Assembly (NCBI GenBank): GCA_963978905.1
Contig: OZ022260.1
Coordinates: 46,707,551-46,771,550, forward strand
Direction: 5' to 3'
Length of the DNA stretch: 64,000 bases
From: Trichostrongylus colubriformis
Taxonomy: Eukaryota; Nematoda; Chromadorea; Rhabditida; Trichostrongylidae
In this document: piece by piece, positions 25,405-64,000 of the stretch
How the letters are laid out: each line of letters starts with the position of its first letter
Position numbering within the stretch: position 1 is the stretch's first letter
Translations under genes and position numbers: made by a program
Notes under the pieces: model-generated
Seen by the model: only the letters and a program-made list of their open reading frames with translations
The model's database searches: none
What the model was told of the DNA's origin: nothing

Positions 25405-26729
25405 AAACATGGACGGCTTCTACTTCTCCTACTACTCTGTTACGTTAGTCAACTGCATCCACCCGTGCAGGCAGTGAGTAGTTAAGGAGAGGGAAGATGT
25501 TCGGGAGGGTCGCTTTTGCAACATTCTGACCTGGAGGCATTTCCTGTCTTAAGGTTCGCCCCGTTTGCGACGATTCATTGAAACTCTTCGAAAATCATTC
25601 ATGGTGCGTGCATTTCGAAACTTAGCAGTCATGTAGTACGGGCCGGAGGGGAAGTCAGTGATCTGCTATGCCCTTCCCAATTTAACCACTGACTTTCAAG
25701 AAGCTATGTATCAGTATGTCTTTTGGCACTAGCTTACGTCTACTGTCCTCGTCCTAGACTGCCAAAGTTTCCTCGTTGCCATAATCCATTCTGAAGAAGG
25801 AACCCACTGGATTCCTTTTTTTTGGGAGATATCCTCCAAAGCTTATGCAAAGCTTGCAATGTGTGTATCCTAAAGTTCGTTTCAATTATACGATGGCTTT
25901 TCTTAAGATTCCGAATGCGAAATCTAATCATAAGCACCTCTTCCTAAGCGATCCAATTGAAAGTAGGAAAGGAGAAAATCCAACATGTCAAGATTAAAAT
26001 CTAATGAGTCATAAGTTACGTTTCTCATCCTCCATCACCACCCCTACCACGTCTAATGACTTTAATGTCTTCACTCAAATATCGATTTTTTGCAGAGGCA
26101 CAAGTGTCCATTTTTGTACGATCTTACACAATCTTTTCAACGCATTCTCACTCATCCTTTCAGAGTAATCGTGCGCCGCTCTCCTCTTTCAGATGGCACC
26201 CAACTATTTCTTTGAATTTAACATAACAGCCCAGATCTTCAACGGCTTTTCTAGTATATAGGAACGCATCACGACGAAGCTTTGACAAAATGATCATGAC
26301 AGAGTTGATCACATGAATTGAAATTGAATGAGATGAATTTTTGCGAATAGGGTATACTATGTTTTTTACGAGATTGTCTTGATTTTAGAGTTTATGAGAT
26401 TTTTTATGAGATTGAGATACTCTTCCTAGCTTATAACGAAGATGCTATACCATCCTTTTCTTCCTCTTTTGTGAGGCTTCGTAACTGGTGAAGTCTTACT
26501 CTGGAAAAGTTTCATTCTCTGTTATCTCCATCCTTTTGGTTAGCTGAAGTAAGCAACACATCCAGCCCGCTCAGATCTGTTCAAAGCAATCGGTTTCAGT
26601 GGAATTTATTGGATGCCTTCTATTAAACTTTTTTGGGTGTCAGTTTGTGCACGCATACCGCAGCGGTTTATATATGGGCAAAGGAGAGTCATTCATTAGC
26701 GATTATTTGATAGAGTTCAGTACTTAAAC

Positions 26730-26910
26730 TGCGAGCAAAGTAGCGAGGTAAGAACCGGTAGGGACTGTCCCCTCTTGATTCTCACTTATCGTTTTATCTT
26801 CACGTACAAACCACCAGTCCATCATATCTGTTTTACTGTTAAGCACATGTCCTTCATACCATTTGTCCTGACCCGATCGGTCATCGCTGGAAAGTGCTGT
26901 AGGGCGTGGC
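26730..26910 (-). CDS. Isolated SH3-like exon, rest of gene not found
   Basis: One minus-strand exon: acceptor AAAACAG before 26910, possible donor GTTTAAG after 26730, 181 bases, phase 2 in and phase 0 out. Its translation has the layout of an SH3 domain: ALSSDDRSGQDKWYEG at the RT-loop position, LNSKTDMMDWWFVRED with the signature WW pair, then QEGTVPTGSYLATL where SH3 domains have a glycine, VP and an aromatic. SH3 domains bind proline-rich peptides in signalling and cytoskeletal proteins. I could not join exons on either side; a weak candidate downstream exon starts after a TTTTCCAG at about 26511. It could be part of an adaptor or non-receptor kinase gene, a gene fragment, or a chance match. 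Confidence 0.33.
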
Positions 26911-27271
26911 CTGTTTTGATACGATTTTCTTCGACGCCACATTGATTAGCCATTCCATATTGCTGAAATAAATGCGGCTGTGTGACGGGTTATAGGAAAA
27001 CGTTAATGGCATGCGCCGGCATGAAGATAAAGGTCCAATGGCTACAGAAAGACAGATGAATTTTTTGAACTGCAAACAATAGTGAAAGCATTCTCAATCT
27101 GGGATTGAGTCTTGACATGCTTTGGACAGAGCTGCAATGATTATTGAGCCGTCGAGTTCTGCTGTTCACTTGAGAAGGGAGTGCAGTCTTCTGTTGACCT
27201 TCCACAATTTCGTGGTAGACACACTGGTGGAATCGTGAGCTCCCAGAAATCCAGCGATGCTGAAAAACTGC

Positions 27272-27734
27272 TTAAAGGCATACCTCGCGAAAAATTGTGA
27301 GAGCTATCGCGCGTGATACAGGATGTAGAGGCTCTGGTTTACCCACCAGTGAAGAAAAAATGAATATCAAAACCCCTCACAACCACCAAAAATAAAGCTC
27401 CCTGCCATCGAATCTCGTACGTGTATGGGAGACTGAAATGAGTTCTTGCTAGATAATATCGCGCAGAATGCTACGATATCACCTGTTTTCCCTGTCTAAG
27501 CTACCTTCGCTATTGATATCGCTGCCTTATGTTGTCTTATCGCAAGTTTCCCTCTCGTCTAAGACGGGTGTAATTCGGCTCGATAGGCTCAACTCGGCTC
27601 AGTTCGACCAAGCCGTGCGCGGCAGGGGTGAGCCGTGGCGCCGCGAAAAGGGTGCAATCTTCACGACCATCCAAGGGTCTACCTCTCCTTAGAAGCTAAG
27701 AACCACTTTGATTATCGTGTGGTGTGCCTTTAAA
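27272..27734. repeat. Inverted-repeat transposon, TTAAAGGC family, copy 3
   Basis: Starts TTAAAGGCATACCTCGCGA and ends ATCGTGTGGTGTGCCTTTAA. The right half is the reverse complement of the left half of copy 1, including GGCTCGATAGGCTCAACTCG. The open frame at 27468-27692 lies wholly inside this element and is not a gene. Confidence 0.82.
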
Positions 27735-28796
27735 CAGTGTTCACCATCTTTCGCAACCTGTCAAAGGAAAACCACTGATATTACCGATGATAAGGAACGG
27801 TAGTTTATGATGGTCGTGTTACTTAGGTGGAATTAAAGCAACAACGCTGGCCCCGTGATTCGAGACTTAGGATAAAGCGCCTCATTCATGCCTGCGGAGC
27901 TAATCATGCAGTATTATACCATACTTGTCCAGGCATTTCAGAATGACTCGAACATCGAATAGCCTGAGTAAGAGATGGTATGAAAGAATTGCCCCTCCGA
28001 ATAGCCGGACCGAATCGTTTCCTGGCGCAGCTGACGAATATGGATCAAAGTGATCGTACTACTCACTATGCCCTGCGAGTTTCAATTCTTGCTCATATAA
28101 GCATACTACTGACTATCCTGTATGTAGTCATCTTGAAAGATGGGCCATAATCTTTTTTTTTGACCCTACAGTGGTGTACTGGTTCACGACATGCCTCCAA
28201 GCCGTAAGCATGGCTGACCAACGGTTAATCAGGGGTGGGCAATGGTCGTGGGCTGGTTATGGAGAGCGCATCCGCGTAGTGGAACAGCTGTTATATTATC
28301 GGAAGAATTGGCAATTTTAATTTCCGTATAATTTCATTTGTTTTACTTTAATTTCTTCATATCACCTCTTCACTAGCTTATCGTGGTCCTGATGGAATAT
28401 TGAATGGGTTTAATTACTAGTTGTGTGCACGCAACTAGTGCAGAACAAATGAGGCGTGAAATATAATTATTATAGATTTTTGAAAAAACTCAGCTTTGCG
28501 ACCAAATTTTCCATGAGCCGCCTTTGGTACATACTTATAAGACCCTGGCAGCATACTTATAAGAGGCAGATATGTTCCTCTAAACGTCGCGTGCCTCTTT
28601 TTCGCTTTGGCTCCTAGCACAGGTAGAACGTTTTCCTGTCAGTGTTCACTCTTCATAATCTGATCCTTTTTGGAATGAAACGGATTTACGTAAGGCACGC
28701 ACTGTGTAATCTACATGCAGTGTACTGAGAGTTAATCATGCATTGAAGAATGTTCAAAAGAGGGCATTATTTTGGTTGGAAGAATGGTCGCATCTG

Positions 28797-29045
28797 ATGA
28801 GTAGAAACGAGGAATCCTCATTAGGCTACTGTCGCTTCCGGATTTTGAGATCCGGTTGACGTTCCTGAAAAAATTGTCGATCGCTAATCATACTTCATAC
28901 TGGTTAATAGTACTAAATGCTAAGCGTACTTTGTGGTGGTTATTTGTACAAAATAGACCGTCGATCGACGACCTTCTGCAACTGGTATATCAGTCATAAG
29001 CAGTAAAATCGGAGAAGGGGTTTAGTCACTCAAAAATCTTCCCTA
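28797..29045 (+). repeat. Dispersed repeat, copy 2 (partner at 15405)
   Basis: Ordered matches to 15405-15645 over about 240 bases in the same orientation, including GAGGAATCCTCA near its start and TTTGTACAAAATAGACC in the middle. No coding potential is seen. Confidence 0.5.
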
Positions 29046-30287
29046 GTGGGGTGCTTATTTCTTACCTGTAGTGCTCGTTACAGGTATCAAAAAGTTCTGA
29101 GTGTGCAAATCATTACTTTTCCGCTGCAGTAACTCGTACCGCACCCAGTTTAATCGTATCGCGAGGCACGTACGTATTATGTGATCCTTCTCCATATTGA
29201 CACTCTTACCTCACACTTCCGGCAATTGTGTAAGTCGCCATCGCCGTTCGTACGTATGTCCTTGAGCCTCTAATCACCTTCCTTTTGCCACCTTAATCTC
29301 ATCCGTACAGCAGGGCCTTTACAGCATCTCGTATCACATTATTCACACTTTCAATGTTCGCTTGAGGTTGATTTTACCGAAAACGTTGTGTACGAATTCC
29401 GTTGCAGTTGCTGCTCGGGCCAGATGTTCCTAAATATGGTCATGGCTTGGCAGTAGTAGAGCGTATCTAACATCTTGAGAGTGTGTTATCGTTCTTGATG
29501 TTATGTATTCAGAATGATAATCCGCTAGCCCGAATGTTACTTCGGTGACTGCAGATGGAGTGAGAGCGACCCGGGTGCTTCACAAATACGGTACAATAGG
29601 TGCGGAAATTCTCGAGATGTTGCCTTTTCAGTTTCCTGGAGCAGTGATTTGTTGGCTGAGTTATGGTAGGAAAGTAGTGCCTGGGATGGATAGGAAAGGA
29701 ATAACGCTTTGGTATGTAATTTTTTATGCAGTCTTCGAGTACTCGGCTGCGCGCCATCTCGTTCCGTGCCAGAGGAGGTAGTAAAAAAGGAAACTGTTCA
29801 AAAATGACTAAGAAAAAAGAGGATAACAAAAATGTGCAATAACTTGGTTTCCACCATAACCTTGTACAGCTTGGTTATATTTTTAGCGGAATATTACCTA
29901 GACGCAGATTGCGAAGAAACATTATTCTTTTAGTTCCTCTAATTGCTTGTGAAAGTAGAGTAGAAGTGAGTACTACGGCCAGCTTTCATTTGCATGAGAC
30001 AGAGAGTGTTAATCCTGTATTCCGAATACAGAGAAATCAGCAGTCGAGGCATAATTCATTTTGACAAATTCTCATACCTCGGTATTATCATTTTTCATCG
30101 TAATTACCGTTTCCGTCAAACTGCCCACCCTGCATTTACAGACATTGACTCTAACTCTCCCATCTTTAGAGATTTCAGATCATTCTTGGAAGAAAGATGT
30201 CATATTTGGTTTCTTTTTGTGTATGGCATGAGCGCCGCGAGCAGGAAGGTGGTGTATGGTGTAAGAGATATGCGGAGAATAAATGTA

Positions 30288-30954
30288 TTGGGTAGTCTAA
30301 AAAGTTTTTTCGTATTTTCAAATACCGCTTTCTACCTCCAAACTGCTTTCCAGCAATCTCTTCTGTACATACACATGTAGTACAAGTCCACACGTATCTA
30401 TAGGTATTACTGTCTTCCATCTCCCGGATCACCCTTTTCGGCAAAATAAACATATCAAAAGTCACCTCATTTTCAATTCCAATTTTTTTTCTTTGAATGG
30501 CGTTAGACAGAGAAAGGAAAAGGTGATAATCCGATGGAGCAAGATCAGGGCTATAAGGTGGATGGGGCAGCAATTTTTATCCAAGCTCGAGAATTTTTTG
30601 GCGAGTCATTTTTTCAATAGTAGTAAAAAAAATTTTGAATTTTTCTTTCGAAAAAGTTCTTGAGCTTGGATGAAAATTTCTGCCTTATAGCCCTGATCTT
30701 GCTCCATCGGATTATCACCTTTTCCTTTCCCTGTCTAACGCCATTCAAAGAAAAAAGATTGGAATTGAAAATGAAGTGACTTTTGATATTTTTATTTTGC
30801 CGAAAAGGGTTATCGGAGAGATGGAAGACAACAATACGTATAGATGCGTGTGGACTTGTACTACATATATATGTACAGAAGAAATTTTGTGGAAAGCAGT
30901 TTTGAGGGAAAAAGCGGTATTTAAAAATACGAAAAGACTTTTTAGACTACCTAA
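30288..30954. mobile_element. Palindromic mariner derivative (two inverted 3' ends)
   Basis: Ends TTGGGTAGTCTAAAAAGTTT and, inverted, TTAGGTAGTCTAAAAAGTC are mariner terminal repeats, each next to a TA target duplication (30286-30287 and 30955-30956). The whole unit is an inverted repeat with arms of about 320 bases around a centre near 30620. Each arm reads inward as the C-terminal end of a mariner transposase: the minus-strand arm contains LPHPPYSPDLAPSDYHLF, the conserved block around the third catalytic acidic residue. The N-terminal half is absent, so neither arm makes enzyme. The form suggests head-to-head joining of two element ends followed by mobilisation as a MITE by an intact mariner elsewhere. 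Confidence 0.85.
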
Positions 30955-32994
30955 TATTATTATATCTCGGAGTGATGCTTATTACCGATCGCTATCGTAA
31001 TTTTTGGTGGAGAGTATTGCAGAGTACTTTTGCGAAGCGAGTGAAATTTACTTTGCACAATGCTTTTTTGAAACTATTTGACTGCTTGGCTACTCGTGGC
31101 GCTAAGAGCCCCTCTCTTCAGAATATCATTAGGCATCAAAACCACCCACATGTCAAGCAAGCGGTCTAAATTTTTCCACAACTTTTTCAATATATGTTTA
31201 AAATGGTACGATTTCATCATCTGAACCTCTTCAATTTAAGAAATTAATGCTCACGCAAGTCGTGAACTATTCCATATTTCATGCCTCTTGATGCACAACA
31301 TTTTTCATCTCATCATTTATGTTCTTTCTTTGGAGACCGTTTGAAAGGAATAAATGAGAATAAAAAATAAACAAATCGGCTTCCATGGTAGGTGGATCCT
31401 ACAGTTGAGTACTTGATATCACAAATCTGTTCACGTTTAACCCAGAAGAAGCGGGACAGTCATTCAAACTGAAGAAGGGGCAACGGCTCAGGAATTTAAA
31501 ACCTGTATCAATCTCCCCTAAACTAACCACGAATCCTTTTCACCCTCTCAAGCCGTTCTGGTTTGGCTAGTAATGACATGTCACCGTTTGAAATGGTCAA
31601 ACTTATCATTTTACTTTTCCCTGATAACGATTACTGAACTGACAGAGGTTGGAATTTGTTGACATGAGAGTTCTGTCGTCCAAGTTTTGGTGGCGACCTT
31701 ATGTGGTCGGCGTTGGAGCCAGCACCAAGTTGAACTGGTGACCTTGCCATGTTTCTTTGCACTTGCGCTGCAAATCCTAAACTCGCGCTGTTCAAATGGA
31801 CATTTCTTTTTATAGTTACCTCTTCGAACTCTTCACGAAGAAAGGAGAACTTCCTAAAGACGCAATCCTTGCGTTCCGCATGGGTCAGAGCACTACTTCT
31901 CCTTTCCTTTTCCTTTGTTCCGTTGAAGGAGATGTTGTCTGCTGACCGTTTCACAGTCCTTCATTCACACGTTTTTTGATCCAAAAAGTGTTAAACCAAT
32001 TCGAAAGTATTAAGTAAAGGAATCAGTAAATACACACAAACCAAACGTTTCCAGATTCATTAATAGTTTTCTAATTTTTTTTATTTTTCAATTTTTGTAA
32101 AGAGCTTCCTTATCTTTGCTGCACTGAGGCTCAATTGCCTCTGAATACACCGAGTCCTGGAAAGAATGACCTCCGATGGTGCAGTAGGCCTCAAATTGAT
32201 GTAAAGAAGCTATACCTTCGGGAGGTGTGCGTCGATGGGCAGGACGGGCCCATCCAACCATAAATCCAGCCTCTAGGCTGTGTGCTAGTGTCTACCATGC
32301 TTCATATTTCTCACGCATTTTATGCTTCTCTTGTTTCCCCGATCTTTCTCTCCCCTACCTAAGCTGGAGTTTGCTTCACCGCTTTTTCAAATGACCGTAC
32401 TTTAAGCGGTGGTCGAAAATATAAGCGATTTTCGATTTCAATCAGAACTTTGGCAAACGTTATATACCTCCCTCTTTTTTTTTGTGGTTTGCGTAACTTT
32501 TACTCAATGGAACAAAGTATCTCAGCTGAGTAGAATGCAGTGTCTAGATTGAAGAGTTCAACAGAAAGCTCCGAAATTGACCAAACCTTCCATACATTCT
32601 ATGAGTCAAAGCTTAGAACTTAACGAAACGAGCAAGTGTGCTGAAAAGAACGCGGAATGAGACGAGGGCTCTTTTTACACGTCATTTGTAATCATGACAG
32701 ATCTTTACAGCACTGAGGCACGTGGTTGGTCATTTTCAAAGTTTTCAGTTAAATAAATTTTTCTATCTTCACACTGCACCCTACTCAACTGATATACGTT
32801 ACCTTATTGAGTAACAGTTGCCTTTAAAACAAGAAAATTGAATGAGATATTTGAGATTAAAGTTAGGCAATGCTAATTAAAGTTCGTTCAAGTTAGTTAA
32901 AGTGGTTACAGTAAAGTAGTTGAAGCTAGTCAATGTTCCATCAGAGTATGGCTGAAATCCTAATTATAATCAACTCATTTGTTACAACTATGCT

Positions 32995-33077
32995 GGTTAT
33001 GGGCAACAGCTTCTGTATCGGACGGAACCGAAACCGCACCGAAGTTTCGTCTGACACGAAATGGTTTGCCCATAACT
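32995..33077. repeat. Small palindrome, GTTATGGGCAA family
   Basis: GTTATGGGCAA at 32996 and TTGCCCATAAC at 33066 are perfect 11-base inverted ends of an 81-base unit, with further pairing inside (TTCGTC / GACGGA). A related unit lies at 37780-37865. Confidence 0.62.
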
Positions 33078-34540
33078 CACCATATTTGTAACAACTCGCA
33101 TTGCGGGTTGGTTGCTGCAAAAATCAGCAGCTATCAACATTCGAAATATCAAAATCATATCGCATCTATTTTTGACTGCTACCGTGTACCGTTTTTTATG
33201 TGTATTAGGTGCGTTGAGCACCTTATTTCTTTAGTACGCAACAGATGCTCCTTTTCAAAATAACCTGTTCATGGCTGGTTTCATTACTTTCAATTTATAC
33301 ACGGCTCTCCCATCTGCTCTACTCTAACAGGATTTTCAATCTTTGGCGATATAGCTGATTCCGTCGCATCGATCCTGGCTTTAACTAGTCGGAGAGAGAA
33401 AAATATAAATTCATCAGACTCTGACTGCACCACGACGGGTAACCGGGCCTGGGCTTCAAAAGAGGGATGTTGTAACATAACTAGTACTGAAACGCTTGGC
33501 TCAATAACAATTACCTATTCACCTCTACAGTTCTGTCGTTGTGTCATTGGCCCCATCAAAAAGGTCAGTGATTCATGGTCCTGCACTTTAAGACATATCA
33601 CGTGCAGGTGAATAGCAACTGAAAGTGGTCTAGGGAGCACAGTGCCAACACAGCCTGATAACGGGGCCAGTTACACATCATTAAGTATGTTTGAGTGTAC
33701 TTCTATGTACATGGACAGGCGCCAGTACTATCACCCAAACAAATTTTATGTCTTTCCACAGACAACATTTTGTAGAGGGCATTAAATCACAAGAGGACCT
33801 CATCTTGGAGGCCGTTTTTTCTGGAAAATCCTCTATAATAGGTCCTGCAAATTGCGGCAAGGCACTGCAGAGAGAAATATGTAATATCGGATTAAAAAAT
33901 CAAAACACAGGGAGAGATGTCTCGAGTACTCTCCCTTCATGTATCCCCTATCATGGATTCATGATTTACACGATTTTAGTGTGGAAAAAAGAAGGTCTTT
34001 ACAGTGGTGGGGAGTTGGATTAGTACTACAGCAAAAAACATTCTCGCAAATGATTACGGTTGTTTGAACTCACTGCAAGCGCTTTTGGAGACTTGAAAAA
34101 CACATGCGAAGTGACAGACGATTTATCGCGATCGGAAATCGCTAGTTGTGACATTCTATCAGGAAGGTTAGCGGCTGAGCAGCCTATATTCCCATTTGTA
34201 GTGTTCGAATTTGCCTGTTTAACGTCTCGGAGACGAACACGTTTTCCTTCTTATTCTCAGTCGAATAAATCATTTCAAACTTTCCTTATTGATCATGAAA
34301 CCTCGTTTGAATAACTGAAGTTTTCTGTGCTATCGCATGGGTGGGGCCCATCTCACCAGAGCCATTATTTTTATCTGAGTCAAGGAAAAAGCACCCTTTT
34401 TTCTCCATTAAGACTCAGGTAAAAATACAAAACTCAGCGTGCAGATTGACCCCTTTAGGATCTCTCCAAGACTGTCAAATGTGCAATTTTTTATGAAATG
34501 CTCCCACTCATTGCGATAGCATCGAGATTTCTTTATTGAT

Positions 34541-34550
34541 TTCTTTTTAG
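34541..34550 (+). promoter_or_regulatory. Likely spliced-leader (trans-splice) acceptor of let-23
   Basis: TTCTTTTTAG lies 17 bases before the ATG at 34568 with no intervening ATG. In nematodes many mRNAs receive a spliced leader at such a site close to the start codon. This supports 34568 as the start, but it is a short motif in AT-rich DNA. Confidence 0.5.
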
Positions 34551-34567
34551 GTTGTTCTCATTGGGCT

Positions 34568-62564
<27,997 letters not shown>

Positions 62565-64000
62565 CGTGTTCTATTGGATGATTAGTGATGCGCACCAGTA
62601 TGCCCATATCGAATATTTTTGGTTCAAACCGAGATCTGATTGATGTTATCTTACTTGAAATTGCTTATATGTTGTGTACTTTTTGGAGCTCCTCTAAACC
62701 GTCATGAAATAGAATCGCATAAGCGTTATGCGAAAGTTTATCTTTGTTGCCCTTAAGGGGTAATTCTAAGGCAGCCTACTAACACATGTTTGGTAGAGAG
62801 CCGTAGAAAGAGCCCTACGTATTTGCGCTACTGTATTCCGTTGGCGTCTAGTAGGTGGCTGCCAGTACTGTAAATCGATGTCACATTTCTTGCTTACATT
62901 CTGCTTTGAAGCATTCCTTTACGGAGCTATTGTACAGCAGATTGTGAGACACCATCGTTAATGTGAATAATGTCTAGCTAGAACTTTCTTGGCGGGAACG
63001 GTACGATCGTAGGTTCCAGAAACGACGAATGAAGTAACGCTGAGATCATAGCGTAGCATGTAGGCGATGCTGAGATCTCATTTCTAACAGTCACCAAAAA
63101 TCCGGTGTGACCCCCCCCCCCATTTTTCGTTTCGCACCAGTTCTTCTCTAGTTTCGAGCCAGCTTGATGTTTTATGTTCCTATTCCAATTGAGCAATTTT
63201 TTTTAGAGTGCTCTGCCTTTCCATTCAACTCGGTTATTGTTATTTTGTCATTTACTGTCATAATTTGTCAACGATACGGCTTGCCCAGTTTTGAAATCCA
63301 CATCTCGAAATCGAGATGATGCAATTCAAAGCTATATGTATCCGTCGTACTCGCATTCGGGTTCCCTTCGCATTTTTGTGGTAGAACGATATATTAACTA
63401 TGTACATATGCTATCTATTACGAAAGTTTCTATGATTTTAATAAAAAGTTGCTATCAAAATCTTGTCCTCTTTCTGAGATCAGTCAATAAAAGGGCACCG
63501 TGCAGAAACACAAAAAGAATGAGAAATTGGTGCTACTGAAGTTAGGGGGAGAGGCACGCGCAGACCTAGGCGTCCGTCGAGAAATCGTCGACGTGGATCG
63601 TATTTGGTTCGTTGAGAAGGGACGTAGTTCTAGAGATTGACCAAAGGAATCTCTCAATCTGAGCGCACAAAGTGTAAAGGAAGATAAGGCAGAACAGACA
63701 ATCTGGGCTCGCATTTGTAACTGATAGTTACATCAATCTTCAATTGAAAATTTCGAAGGATGTACAAAAAGAAACCTCGTTAATAGGAAATAAGGTAGGG
63801 CGCAAAGATTACAAGTTAAGACGATACTGCAGAGAGGAGAGCCTATGGACAAACGCGAAAATTAAGTCACCTGAAAGGTTCATCAGTACCTTGTTCCTCC
63901 CGGAACTGTGGTCATTAAGCAAGGTATCAAACTTCTGTAACAAAGCCCGTTTGATTTATGTTGTAGTGCGAATTCGCACTGCGAACAGATGAACTTTTCA
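62565..64000 (+). other. let-23 3' UTR and downstream flank
   Basis: No AATAAA lies close to the TGA at 62562-62564; the first candidates are AATAAA at 63440-63445 and 63486-63491, implying a 3' UTR of about 900 bases, or a variant signal nearer the stop. A C10 run is at 63110-63121. Open frames at 62978-63196 and 63291-63992 have no homology. No other gene is seen up to the window end. Confidence 0.4.

Larger units (their letters stand above)
15076..34540. other. Repeat-rich gene-poor region upstream of let-23
   Basis: About 19 kb. Apart from the repeats and the SH3-like exon listed separately, no gene can be supported. Many open frames of 60-140 codons occur on both strands (for example 16673-17101 plus, 22572-22916 minus, 31631-31954 minus, 33691-34023 plus) but show no recognisable family or coherent splice chain. 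An ATG directly after a CTCTTTCAG acceptor at 26194 and the minus frame 24579-24776 may be exon fragments, but nothing joins to them convincingly. Confidence 0.5.

Overview
The window reads as intron-rich, AT-rich nuclear DNA of a clade V (strongylid, hookworm-like) nematode. The basis is a LET-23-type EGF receptor gene cut into many small exons, splice acceptors of the TTTCAG type, likely spliced-leader acceptors just upstream of start codons, mariner relics, and many short inverted-repeat elements. No bacterial operons, rRNA, CRISPR or phage genes are present. The genus is an inference; the sequence does not name it.

Layout. (1) 1.9-5.0 kb, + strand: a small complete three-exon gene for a secreted saposin-like (SapB) protein with a close poly(A) signal; its first intron holds a 460-bp foldback element. 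(2) 5-13.4 kb: no convincing gene; a GT microsatellite, a deleted mariner transposase, two copies of a tRNA-like SINE and a 190-bp direct repeat. (3) 13.4-15.1 kb, - strand: a tentative five-exon gene for a basic protein of about 112 residues with no recognised family. (4) 15-34.5 kb: repeat-rich and gene-poor, with three copies of a 320-490 bp inverted-repeat transposon, a palindromic mariner derivative and one isolated SH3-like exon on the - strand. (5) 34.57-62.56 kb, + strand: the main gene, an ortholog of C. elegans let-23 (EGFR/ErbB receptor tyrosine kinase). I could join 35 exons with every splice phase agreeing, giving an open frame of 1,365 codons (1,364 residues). It has signal peptide, L1, furin-like Cys region, L2, a long second Cys region, one membrane helix, juxtamembrane, tyrosine kinase and a tail ending in a PDZ-ligand-type ESCL. 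(6) 62.6-64 kb: probable 3' UTR and flank.

In worms this receptor takes the LIN-3/EGF signal to SEM-5/Grb2 and Ras, and its C terminus is placed by the LIN-2/LIN-7/LIN-10 PDZ complex. The YxN and ESCL motifs in the last exons fit that wiring. The most unusual DNA lies in the introns: two short elements with 9-bp target duplications (Mutator-like), a perfect 68-bp palindrome, a perfect 23-bp-arm hairpin, and paired tRNA-like repeats enclosing an inverted repeat.
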